Part shown: one piece after another, positions 11,001 through 19,441 of the stretch
Layout: every line of letters begins with the position of its first letter
How positions within the stretch are numbered: the first letter of the stretch is position 1
From: Hofstenia miamia
Lineage: Eukaryota; Xenacoelomorpha; Acoela
NCBI GenBank assembly: GCA_004352715.1
Contig: SCFE01000105.1
Coordinates: forward strand, 732,027-796,026
Reading direction: 5' to 3'
DNA length: 64,000 bases
Program-made: the position numbers and the translations under genes
The notes under the pieces: model-generated
The model's input: the letters and a program-made list of their open reading frames with translations, nothing else
What the model was told of the DNA's origin: nothing
Databases searched by the model: none

Positions 11001-11228
11001 AGAAAAATTTCAAAATTATTTTTACATCCGCAATGTTACATCCATATAAATGTCTTAACGACGTTCTTCAAAATAGTTAACAATACTTTCCCATACTACA
11101 AAAATGACTTTCTTGCTGCAAAATTAGTCAATAAACAAAATAAAAGAACACACATAATTCAACCTATTAGGTATAAGAAACGAATAATGAAAAATTCATT
11201 TCTAAACAGCTATAAATATGTGGAATGA
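8079..11228 (+). CDS. LINE ORF2: AP endonuclease and reverse transcriptase
   Basis: This is the enzyme for target-primed retrotransposition. Residues 1-100 are strongly hydrophobic with at least two membrane-like segments, followed by a 2A-like GIEINPGP (97-104). The APE endonuclease follows, with its catalytic set intact: Asn in INFQN (~132), Glu in ITETW (160), Asp/Asn in GDWNVN (278-280) and SDHCL (343-344). The RT spans roughly 620-870: NYRPIS, QYGFRKG, LDLSKAFDSID, GVPQGTILGPLLF and the YADD active site at 803-806 (10,485-10,496). The frame stops at 11,228, but homology to the second copy (WNELPK..LKNFK..YKFYN.DY.INRN) continues in the +1 frame from about 11,218 to a TAG at 11,371-11,373. 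A one-base frameshift therefore truncates about 50 residues. The catalytic domains look otherwise intact. Confidence 0.92.
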   Translation: MMVNFIFIFLTLIGLWRIFHLIYAIANNSLSFIYLILIILNSKFNITCIRETLPIHKHNLRNSMNTCKIFKKWIFIKTTKHSLFYILVLTIMLLISGIEINPGPSKADNIYEYSELSNIMHSTNSFKYIHINFQNLSIKNSEFRQFISELDSNFILGITETWFTNDNHNSSWSIDNSKFKIFRKDRNPTFHFNKTKGGGVMFLIPKILKPKLRTDIAKDSTYESLWVEIQNPDKNFNSQLLNISYCPNKTYINNFFLQMEDEFSTALSYNTNIMVMGDWNVNLLNNNEKSKLGNFLNTFNISLINKKIPSRISANSKTLIDYFMISENSSSYNYFCFEFPYSDHCLIATYSNILKVCKPSKSWIKIREKSTENVEKLRQYLKIENWNSIYSSLTPNEMLSHFTKTLLFYLDICCPEKYILSSENTKKTQNNFSKPWIDSKCLDLIEIKKQKLKKYLNSQTLENHNAYKSARNLCNIAIRKASNNYSRFQYQSLSSQKNKWEFVNNLLNRKNMRTEEIERIYYKDKSITNKKEFCNAFNEVFLNLGNYNGMNVPFCLNKPKGTPTSFSFRFATKYEIIKSIQCLKNKSSGPSLIPTWFLKLSGDLIAEPICYILNNCIKHSFFPDELKLANITPLFKRNDPEDCENYRPISITSPISKIFERILFNQINEHLCKHDLYSKTQYGFRKGISTSDALIQATEKWRSTINDNEYSAIACLDLSKAFDSIDRSILLQKIKILGFSNDSMGLISSYLYNRMQRVKINESFSDWVCTKNGVPQGTILGPLLFNIYINDLSEQVTCDVIQYADDTILFHSNKFPEKAVQTLETNCASLAKYFASIKLKVNPLKTQFCIVKSKTKSTDTSRYKLNFNGIQIKQVESFKYLGIIFDIHLNFEEQLNHVIRKMAISIKAINLISQKLPTKAKIQLIYALILSHFNYANVLYTDINQQFLRKFQVQLNWAIKVAVNNHSFNKNNEYRKISKLFLHPQCYIHINVLTTFFKIVNNTFPYYKNDFLAAKLVNKQNKRTHIIQPIRYKKRIMKNSFLNSYKYVE
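8367..8390 (+). other. 2A-like ribosome-skipping motif (degenerate)
   Basis: ORF2 residues 97-104 read GIEINPGP, preceded by LLIS. The usual 2A core is D-(V/I)-E-x-N-P-G-P, and 2A sequences are known near the N-terminus of several animal LINE ORF2 proteins. Here the Asp is replaced by Gly, which may reduce or abolish skipping. If active, it would release the hydrophobic leader from the endonuclease/RT protein. Confidence 0.6.
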
Positions 11229-11464
11229 ATTACCAAAATATATTAAACAAATAAGTAAATTAAAAAACTTTAAAATGAATATTAAAAAATATTTTTGCAC
11301 TTATAATATAAAAAAACTGAAATGGCGAGGTTATAAATTTTATAATCCTGATTACTCTATTAATAGAAACTAGCAATCGCCATAGCCCAAGTTAACCACT
11401 TTTTATTTGTAAATATTCATTGTTTTCTTTTCTTTGTTTAATTTTGTATTACTTTCTTGACGCT

Positions 11465-11541
11465 TTCAGAATTTGTTATCAGTATTTCTATTTATTGTTA
11501 AAACAATTTCTGAATATAGATTTTTCTTCTTCTTCTTCTTC
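11465..11541 (+). other. LINE 3' stem-loop and TTC tail
   Basis: The 5' arm TTCAGAATTTGTT (11,465-11,477) pairs with AACAATTTCTGAA (11,502-11,514), with one mismatch in 13. The stem is followed by TATAGATT and then a (TTC)n tail to 11,541. The second copy (16,694-16,740) keeps the same design with a different stem sequence. Such 3' hairpins are the template-recognition element of several LINEs. Confidence 0.75.
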
Positions 11542-11549
11542 TAATGTTG

Positions 11550-11880
11550 TTGCCTCAGCTTCTTACTACTTATAACATGTGGCATAGCAACATGTACTAT
11601 AAATAATGTGCGGTATAGCAACATGTAATCAGTAAATGAATCACCCCATAAATATCCCAAAAAAATGATTCAGCCTGTAAATGCCACAAATGGTAAATCA
11701 CTAATTAAATGACCTCCTTGAAAATCTATTAGTTGGGAAACTTAATAATGTCAAGCATGTGAGTCACTAATTAAACCAGCTTCTTGAAATCTATTAGTCA
11801 GTGAAATGTCATAAGTGTTATAAGAACTTCAGGGTGTCCCATTGGTACAGGGTCTTGACATCCTTCACTACTTAAAGAAG
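11550..11880 (+). repeat. Repeat X, right half after the LINE insertion
   Basis: It starts with the continuation of repeat X (TTGCCTCAGCTTCTTACTACT) and then shows the CACTAATTAAA..CTATTAGT phrases seen at 3,855-4,211. It ends with CCCATTGGTACAGGGTCTTGACATCCTTCACTAC. It is non-coding. Confidence 0.6.
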
Positions 11881-13080
11881 TAAAATCACTTTTGAAGAAA
11901 AGCACTGAGACATGGGTGCTAAACAATTTTTGAACAATATGATATATAAATTACAACAGCAATCTGGAAAAGAACTAGTGTATATAATTAGCTTGTCTGC
12001 AATGTGCAAATAAAATTTTTGAAGAATTACACAATACTAGAAAAAATTCACTATGAAATAAAATGTTGAAAGTATAGGATATTTACAATTGCAATGATGC
12101 TAAACTAACAAGTAGAAATCAAATGATTTCAAGAAACAATAATTGTTAAGAACATTTACAGAAAGTGCATTCTCAAAATCTATATGATGTTTAAGACTTT
12201 TCGAGAAATATATAAGAAAAATGTCTTAGACATTTATGGATAGGCGTTTATGAACATTTTCAGAAACATTGTAAAAAATACATTGAAATAATGCTCTAGT
12301 AGTGGTTTAATACTTAAAAAATATAGTTTAAAATCACTCTTGAACAAATTTCATTGCGTAATTGATTGAAATATAACTTAGTAATCATTCTACAAAATAT
12401 AGCATAAAACAGTTAAACAATACTACAAACGTTATACAAATCTTGCTATGTTAAAGACGCTTTCTCAGAGAAATAAATAAAATGCGAATGATATTCCCTT
12501 TCATAAAGTTTAACAAACTCGGATTGAATTAGAAAATGGTTAATCACTATGTAAATGTAGTTGTAATAAGCATTTTTATTAATATGAACAATTGCGATTA
12601 AATACTAGCAAATTTTTTAGCAAAGGGGCATTCTTAATGTTATTATGAAGAATGATATACACATATAATTATAATAAAAAAGCATTAATAAAGATAATAG
12701 CTTATTGTAGTTAAAAAGGCTAATTTGAAAAACCAAATTGCTGAGTAAATAATAGAACAATGGAAATGACATGAACCAATCAAACTTAAATATTTTCAGG
12801 AAACAAATTTTAATAGAAATTGGTTAGTAGAGATATGTCTCCTTTATATATGACGTGTATGACATGACAATGAGACCATTTCAAGCATTTGAAAAATTAT
12901 ATTAGATGAAAATGGACATATAAGCGTTTACTATTACTACGATAAATAGTTTAACTACAATTTTACAACAAAGTGTATTTATGACAGTGATAGAAAAACA
13001 GGGCGAAATATTTTATTTTTGAAAATAGAAAAGTCCACCTCCAAAGAAATATTTATTTGTACAGGCAACCTCTTAAAATT
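11881..13080. other. AT-rich DNA, no gene seen
   Basis: No coding domain, RNA gene or repeat is recognised in this stretch. Confidence 0.45.
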
Positions 13081-13097
13081 TGTAACTTGAGCATATA

Positions 13098-13112
13098 TAT
13101 ACACACACACAC

Positions 13113-13162
<50 letters not shown>
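13098..13162. repeat. CA/TA microsatellite
   Basis: A short (AC)n run is followed by a long (TA)n run that abuts the left end of a hAT element. A matching ATATATAT resumes right of that element at 14,581, so the microsatellite was its target. Confidence 0.85.
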
Positions 13163-13166
<4 letters not shown>

Positions 13167-14580
13167 GCTTTGCGGGACCAGATACCGGAACTTAGACCTA
13201 TAATAATAGTTCGGGACCGGGACCAATAATAAAAGTTCGGGATTGGTACCGGGTAGCAGTTACACACCAAACCATGTCACTTGCCTCTTTTGGCATATTA
13301 GCATTTTGGAAAAATGATTCATACAAAACACTTTTAATCAATAATGCGACTTTAATCACGTGGTTTCAGATACGTCATGACAACCGACAATGATGCTAAG
13401 CTTGTTTCTGGAGTTTCCCGAGTTTTTGATAGAATTTCTTGTGCCTGTCATGACTTGCAATTAGCTGTTCAATATGGTCTTCATAATAGTCCGCCTCCAA
13501 TCCAAAATCAGATTTCTCTTGTCAAGCAAATTGTAAAATATTTCAAGAAAGCTGGACAGAACAAGAATCTCAATACCTCTCTGAAGCAGGATGTTGCCAC
13601 AAGGTGGAACTCTACCTTGATCATGTTGAATTCATGTGTCACCAATTACAACGAAATTAAGCTCTCTTTGGTTAATACGAACAAATGTGTGGAAAAGATT
13701 GCTGCTTTGAACTTCCTATTATTAATGCGATCATTACTTGCCTGACGCCTTTTCTTTATGCTACAAATCTGATGAGCGTCCAACGAAATCCTACACTTCA
13801 TTTAGCCATTCCGATTTTTTCGCGATTGCAACGCAAGCTTAACAAATTACTTGTTGGAGATGCGACGTCTTTGGCTCAAGTTCTTCTAGATGGTATCAAA
13901 TTTAAATACCTGCCAAACCAAACGTCATATCATTTCATTGCAACTTTGCTCGATCTTCGATTTTCTAAAGACCACAAGTGCATCTCCACCCAAAACCGTA
14001 AGGTGGCAGAGAAGTTTGTACGGGAGGCCTTGATGATGATGTCACGAAATAATGAAGAACCAGTTGCTCCTAAGCCCAAGAAGCAATACAAAGGCTCCTT
14101 TTTTGATTCAGATAGTGAAGAAGAGATTGACTGCATGCTGCAAGTAGCCAATCCTGATTTCAGTGCTACTCAGAAGGATGAATATTCACTCTACCTAATA
14201 GAGTGTTCCGCACTAAATTTCGACATTTTAGCATTCTAGAGAAATGCACCCTATACAAAACTGAAACAAATTGCTCGATCCTATTTGGGCATCCAAGGCT
14301 CCGAAACAATTTCCAAGGCCAAGTTCAGCTCTGCAGGCCTAACAGTCACAGATAGACGCAGTTCCCTCAATCCCACACACGTTAATGAACTTTTGGTTCT
14401 GCGAAATTGAAATAAAGTATCAATCCTTTTATTTTATTATGCAATTTATTTTTGTTAAATTTAATTTTAAATTCATTATTTTCTTAATACCTGTAGTTTT
14501 CAGTACCAGGACCGGGACTAAAGTTATTGGGACCGATACCAGAGACCGGGACTAAAAATTTGAGGTCCCGCAAAGCTCTA
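13163..14580 (+). mobile_element. hAT transposon copy, internally deleted (1,418 bp)
   Basis: Perfect 17-bp terminal inverted repeats TAGAGCTTTGCGGGACC bound the element (13,163-13,179 and 14,564-14,580). Further inside are related GGACCGGGACTAA-type subterminal motifs on both sides. ATATATAT on either side fits the 8-bp hAT target duplication, though the microsatellite target makes this ambiguous. The transposase inside lacks its N-terminal half (no BED zinc finger), so this is an internally deleted copy that cannot move on its own. Confidence 0.9.
13377..14410 (+). pseudogene. hAT transposase remnant (ZBED-type), C-terminal half
   Basis: The frame opens inside the RNase-H-like catalytic core (TTDNDAKLV, then CxCHDLQLAV and the conserved VATRWNST). 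It ends with the hAT dimerisation region (KFSSAGLTVTDRRSSLNPTHVNELLVLRN), stopping at 14,408-14,410. Two breaks are visible: a frameshift near 13,720 between the 13,377 and 13,685 frames, and an in-frame TAG at 14,237-14,239. An acidic serine patch (DSDSEEE) precedes the dimerisation region, as in ZBED4-like proteins. It is dead as a transposase. Confidence 0.88.
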
Positions 14581-15218
14581 ATATATATATATATTCGACT
14601 GACAGTAATCAGCGAAAATCAACCAAATCTCAGAAATGATTTTGTAAAAAGTTAATTTTATATAATGCATTTTATAATATTCGATAGAGGGAAACAATGC
14701 TTGTTTATTAATTGAAACAAGTGGAATAGAATATAACCAATTTTGTGAGATATTTCTAGATATATTTGCTTAACACTTTCGGTGCTGTCCCACGTAGATT
14801 TACGTTATCGGAAACCATGCGCAGGGCGCGAAGCCACGTATTTTTATGTTTTCAGAAAAACAGTTTACGTTGGGTGCTGTATTAACGTAAATTTACGCCA
14901 TGCGTTGCTACTGAACTGTGGAAAGTATCGGCGCAGGTTTTACACACGGCACACAGCTGTTTTGTGCACGACACAGAACAGTTTGTCCGAAATCGCTCAG
15001 CATGAAATCTACATCTGTTCAGTTTGTAACAATAGATATTATAGATGTTTGGTGATAGCGTCAGATTGGTGTTAGTTGTAGTGTGAGGGTAGTTTATTGT
15101 TTTCATTGCTGTAGAGATTTATATTTTTTTAAATCTGTTTTTATAAATTTATTGACTATATTTATTTTTTATGTGATATATTTATTTTTACACTTGTGTT
15201 TTTATAGTTATCCATAAA

Positions 15219-15749
15219 ATGAATGCAGAACAGCATAGCGATGTTATAATGAACGAAGATTCTGATTTGTCCGACTTCAATGAAGATATTGATATAGAGT
15301 ATGATGATAGTTTGATGGACGTGGATGAACCTGATAGCAATGAAGAAGACAGTGACAATGATGTTGCTGTCAATACGCCGACCACTTCTCGGCAACCTGG
15401 TCCTTCGCGCCTTCGAGATTTGAGAAGAAGCTATGTCTGGCAGTCGGTCATCCAGCAACCGCAACTGTATCCTTTTTCTGGGACGCAAGGCCCCACATCT
15501 AAAGTGGTGGTGAATGACGTGAAGTGTCCATATGAATTCTTCAAATTGCTTTCGCCAAAATGCAGAGCAAGAAATTGGTCTCCAGTTACAATTGAGGAGA
15601 TGGATGTCTTCCTTGGCTTGGTTTTGTTAAAAGGTTTGTTTGACAAAAAAGGGCAGTTGGCATCGTATTGGACCAGAAACCTTGTCTTACAAATGCCTTT
15701 CTTTTGCCAGTGCATGCCGTGAGATCGTTTTCAACTGATCACCAACTAA
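15219..15749 (+). pseudogene. piggyBac transposase, N-terminal part
   Basis: It starts MNAEQHSD, with a very acidic N-terminal region (15,219-15,370) typical of piggyBac transposases. This is followed by the start of the DDE_Tnp_1_7 domain (PYEFFKLL, then EEMDVFLGLVLLKGL and LASYWTRN). An in-frame stop follows at 15,720-15,722, and a LINE insertion separates it from the catalytic part. The first catalytic Asp lies in the downstream fragment. Confidence 0.85.
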
Positions 15750-15773
15750 TATGAAAAAACTGAATTTTACATA

Positions 15774-16595
15774 ATGCAACCTTATAGAAAAAAAACGAAC
15801 ATCTCCGACTATTCAATTACTTTCAATAATTCATCTGTTATACCTGTTAATAAGTTTAAATATCTAGGAGTAATAATAGATTCAAATCTTAATTTCACGT
15901 CGCAAATAAATACTATTATTAAAAAAATGGCTATAGGTATTAGAAAGATATCCCATGTTTCCCAACAGTTACCCCTAATTGCAGTAATTCAAATGTTTCA
16001 TGCATTTGTTATGAGTAATTTAAACTATGCTAATATCTTATATACTAATGTACACAGCCNNNNNNNNNNNNNNNNNNNNNNNNNNNNNNNNNNNNNNNNN
16101 NNNNNNNNNNNNNNNNNNNNNNNNNNNNNNNNNNNNNNNNNNNNNNNNNNNNNNNNNNNNNNNNNNNNNNNNNNNNNNNNNNNNNNNNNNNNNNNNNNNN
16201 NNNNNNNNNNNNNNNNNNNNNNNNNNNNNNNNNNNNNNNNNNNNNNNNNNNNNNNNNNNNNNNNNNNNNNNNNNNNNNNNNNNNNNNNNNNNNNNNNNNN
16301 NNNNNNNNNNNNNNNNNNNNNNNNNNNNNNNNNNNNNNNNNNNNNNNNNNNNNNNNNNNNNNNNNNNNNNNNNNNNNNNNNNNNNNNNNNNNNNNNNNNN
16401 NNNNNNNNNNNNNNNNNTATTAATACTGCAATTTATAACTGGAATATATTGCCAAAAGAAATGAAAACAATAGGCAAACTTAAAAAATTCAAAAAAGAAT
16501 TAAAATTATTATTTCTCAAACAAAAGTTTATATCAGGTAGATCATGGATAGGATTTAAATTTTATAATAACGATTATACAATAAATCGAAATTAA
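15774..16595 (+). pseudogene. LINE ORF2, RT C-terminal remnant with a gap
   Basis: The visible part before the gap is the RT thumb/connection (NKFKYLGVIIDSNLNF, AIGIRKI, LNYANILY). The part after the gap is the ORF2 C-terminus ending INRN and a TAA at 16,593-16,595. Both parts are in one frame, but the middle is unknown. It lacks the endonuclease and the RT active site, so it is non-functional. It supplies the reference that exposes the frameshift at 11,218 in the first copy. Confidence 0.85.
16060..16417. other. Assembly gap (358 N)
   Basis: Unknown bases inside the second LINE copy. Confidence 0.99.
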
Positions 16596-16693
16596 TAAGC
16601 TATCCGTAGTCAGTGTATTTTTTAGTCAGTGTTGTTTTATTTATTTCATTTTTGTCATTATAAATTTTTTTGTACATAGTAGTTAATGACGCT

Positions 16694-16762
16694 ATTCATT
16701 TGAAATATCAGTAAAATATTGTAAAAAAATTCAAATGAATATAGATTATCTTATCTTATCTT
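16694..16762 (+). other. LINE 3' stem-loop and TTATC tail (second copy)
   Basis: ATTCATTTGAA (16,694-16,704) pairs perfectly with TTCAAATGAAT (16,730-16,740). The flanks match the first copy: TGACGCT before the stem, ATCAGTA and ATTGT.AAA in the loop, ATATAGATT after it. Then comes a (TTATC)n tail instead of (TTC)n. Confidence 0.8.
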
Positions 16763-18131
16763 CATTTCAACAACAATGAAGTAATGGCATCCGACTGTAC
16801 CGACAAAATTTATAAAATTAGGCCAGTGTATGAGAGCAATGGCGCGAGATGTACTCACTTGTAGAACATATCGCTATTGACGAGGGTATGTTGAAATGGA
16901 GGGGTCGACTCTCTCATTTCGTGTCTACAACAATGATAAGCCAACAAAGTATGGTATAAAAGCTTATATCCTGGCTGACTCTAATTCTGTCTACTACTGG
17001 AACATGGATATTTACCATCAGCAGAAGAAAGCAATAAAAGAAACGGTTGAGGGCTTGCTGACAAACAGATGCGTAGGATTGTGGCAATCCTTCTACATGG
17101 ATAATTATTACAATTCCGTGGAGCTAAGTGAGGCTTTATTGGGGCAAAATATTCACACTGTTGGAACACTAAGATGTTACAGGGGCGAGCCGCCTGAGAT
17201 TCGAAATCCTCGACATATCGCTAGACATAATGTGATCGCAAGAGGCAATGGAAAAGTAATGGTTCTCGCTTGGAAAGATAAAAGGATCGTCAAGGCAATT
17301 AGCACAAAGCACGACAGTAGTGTTTGCGGATCTGATTTATCCTTTGATGTGGTCTGTCTTAAATGATACTCTTGTTTGCTCATTATAATTNNNNNNNNNN
17401 NNNNNNNNNNNTACAGGGGCGAGCCGCCTGAGCTTCGAAAACCTGAAAATATCGCTAGACATAATGTGATTACAAGAGGCAATGGAAAAGTAATGGTTCT
17501 CGCTTGGAAAGATAAAAGGATCGTCAAGGCAATTAGCACAAAGCACGACAGTAGTGTGGTTTCTATAAGCAGGAGAAAGAAGGGCGGCCATGGTGCAATG
17601 GAGGAGGTCCAGAAGCCAGTATGCATCTGCGATTATAATCAGCACATGTCAGGTGTTGATCACGTGGATCAAATGATCTCATATTATCCCTGCACAAGGA
17701 AGACTTTAAAGTGGACGAAAAAGGTTTTCTTTTATTTCATGGAACTCTCTGTAACCAATGCCCATATTTTGTATGGGGCCAAATGTGGAAGGTCGCGCAA
17801 GCCTATGACATTACATGAGTTTCATTTAAAATTAGTTTAAAAAATGTGCAGGAAACGTCTTGAACATAACGACTCGTCCAGCAGTGAAGAAGATGCTCAA
17901 CCACCAAAGGCACCAACGTACGATCCTCCAACTCGGCTACGGGGTGGTTTCAAATTCCACCACATATCAACTCTATCTGCAACAGCAAACAAGAAATATC
18001 CCCAGCGAGTCTGCAGACTATGCAGTAGAAACAGTATTCGCCGCGATACACGGTTCTACTGTAAAGACTGCAAGGTTGCCCTCTGTAATCGCCCGTGCTT
18101 TGGCGATTATTATTCAAAGAAGCATTTGTGA
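16763..18131 (+). pseudogene. piggyBac transposase, catalytic and zinc-finger part
   Basis: All three piggyBac catalytic aspartates can be seen: AIDEGM (about 16,875-16,890), FYMDNYY (about 17,092-17,110) and the Asp of SGVDHVDQM (about 17,650-17,675). The cysteine-rich C-terminal domain follows (CRLC..CKDCKVALCNRPCF) and ends YYSKKHL at 18,131. Lesions are a frameshift before 16,896, an in-frame TAA at 17,838-17,840 and the gap region at 17,391-17,411. The segment from YRGEPPE to KHDSSV occurs twice around that gap, probably as unmerged contig ends. As assembled it is non-functional. Confidence 0.88.
17391..17411. other. Assembly gap (21 N) flanked by duplicated sequence
   Basis: Sequence at 17,177-17,322 recurs almost unchanged at 17,412-17,556, right after the gap. 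Confidence 0.95.
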
Positions 18132-18313
18132 TTCAATTCGTCATGCAAATAAATACTTTCTTTTCTTTATTTTCAAAACTTGTGTGCTATGCTAGACAAA
18201 TGTTGTTGTTATAGACAGAAAGCTTACTCAGACAGTCAAACCGATCAGACGCTGAAAATACCGCCGCCCCGCAGAGCCACATGTTGCGCAACACGGCCGC
18301 GCCGAAATGTTGA

Positions 18314-18441
18314 GATTTTCAAAAATTAACAGAAACTCATTTCAAATTTGGAATAAAAATAATTGTGTTTAAATTTTACTTTTTGCACATTTGGTAAGAA
18401 CTTTCCTATACTACCTTCCTTCGTTTAAAACCTATCTAAAT
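18314..18441. other. Flank of piggyBac, nothing recognised
   Basis: Short AT-rich stretch between the piggyBac right end and a 1-kb gap. Confidence 0.4.
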
Positions 18442-19441
18442 NNNNNNNNNNNNNNNNNNNNNNNNNNNNNNNNNNNNNNNNNNNNNNNNNNNNNNNNNNN
18501 NNNNNNNNNNNNNNNNNNNNNNNNNNNNNNNNNNNNNNNNNNNNNNNNNNNNNNNNNNNNNNNNNNNNNNNNNNNNNNNNNNNNNNNNNNNNNNNNNNNN
18601 NNNNNNNNNNNNNNNNNNNNNNNNNNNNNNNNNNNNNNNNNNNNNNNNNNNNNNNNNNNNNNNNNNNNNNNNNNNNNNNNNNNNNNNNNNNNNNNNNNNN
18701 NNNNNNNNNNNNNNNNNNNNNNNNNNNNNNNNNNNNNNNNNNNNNNNNNNNNNNNNNNNNNNNNNNNNNNNNNNNNNNNNNNNNNNNNNNNNNNNNNNNN
18801 NNNNNNNNNNNNNNNNNNNNNNNNNNNNNNNNNNNNNNNNNNNNNNNNNNNNNNNNNNNNNNNNNNNNNNNNNNNNNNNNNNNNNNNNNNNNNNNNNNNN
18901 NNNNNNNNNNNNNNNNNNNNNNNNNNNNNNNNNNNNNNNNNNNNNNNNNNNNNNNNNNNNNNNNNNNNNNNNNNNNNNNNNNNNNNNNNNNNNNNNNNNN
19001 NNNNNNNNNNNNNNNNNNNNNNNNNNNNNNNNNNNNNNNNNNNNNNNNNNNNNNNNNNNNNNNNNNNNNNNNNNNNNNNNNNNNNNNNNNNNNNNNNNNN
19101 NNNNNNNNNNNNNNNNNNNNNNNNNNNNNNNNNNNNNNNNNNNNNNNNNNNNNNNNNNNNNNNNNNNNNNNNNNNNNNNNNNNNNNNNNNNNNNNNNNNN
19201 NNNNNNNNNNNNNNNNNNNNNNNNNNNNNNNNNNNNNNNNNNNNNNNNNNNNNNNNNNNNNNNNNNNNNNNNNNNNNNNNNNNNNNNNNNNNNNNNNNNN
19301 NNNNNNNNNNNNNNNNNNNNNNNNNNNNNNNNNNNNNNNNNNNNNNNNNNNNNNNNNNNNNNNNNNNNNNNNNNNNNNNNNNNNNNNNNNNNNNNNNNNN
19401 NNNNNNNNNNNNNNNNNNNNNNNNNNNNNNNNNNNNNNNNN
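18442..19441. other. Assembly gap (1,000 N)
   Basis: Exactly 1,000 unknown bases, probably a placeholder of arbitrary size. The 5' part of the LINE at 19,442 probably lies here. Confidence 0.99.

Larger units (their letters stand above)
7001..11549 (+). mobile_element. Near-complete APE-type LINE (CR1/L2-like), about 4.53 kb
   Basis: The element runs from about 7,009 to 11,541: a GC-richer 5' end, ORF1 (SGNH esterase), ORF2 (AP-type endonuclease plus reverse transcriptase), a short 3' UTR with a stem-loop, and a TTC microsatellite tail. An imperfect 8-bp duplication flanks it (TAATGATG at 7,001-7,008; TAATGTTG at 11,542-11,549), which would be the target-site duplication. An esterase ORF1 with an APE ORF2 and a short-repeat tail instead of poly(A) is typical of CR1/L2-related clades, but I cannot fix the clade by eye. 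Only one late frameshift is obvious in ORF2, so this copy is young compared with its neighbours. Confidence 0.85.
15750..16762 (+). mobile_element. 5'-truncated second copy of the same LINE family
   Basis: It begins inside the RT C-terminal region (KTEFYIMQPY, counterpart of KTQFCIV in the first copy). After the gap it continues with the conserved tail WNILPKEMK..LKKFKKELK..FYNNDYTINRN and the family 3' stem-loop, then a (TTATC)n tail. It sits inside the piggyBac transposase, so it inserted after piggyBac did. The exact left junction is uncertain by a few bases. Confidence 0.85.
14770..18313 (+). mobile_element. piggyBac transposon interrupted by a LINE
   Basis: The left end is TTAA (14,770-14,773) followed by CACTTTCGGTGCTG. 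The right end reads, on the minus strand, CAACATTTCGGCGCGG next to TTGA/TCAA (18,310-18,313), a decayed TTAA. TTAA targets are diagnostic for piggyBac. Subterminal sequence on the left contains repeated TTTACG motifs. The transposase is cut in two by a 5'-truncated LINE (about 15,750-16,762). A gap and a duplicated segment at 17,180-17,560 look like an assembly problem. Confidence 0.82.

Noticed and set aside
13073-13270. Minus-strand open frame with repeated Tyr-Ile
   Set aside because: It translates the TA microsatellite.
15219-15400. Acidic host protein at the start of the piggyBac region
   Set aside because: Acidic N-termini are normal for piggyBac transposases, and the same frame continues into the conserved transposase domain.
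17177-17560. Tandem duplication of a piggyBac exon segment
   Set aside because: The two copies flank a small gap and are almost identical, as at two other gaps. An assembly artefact is more likely.
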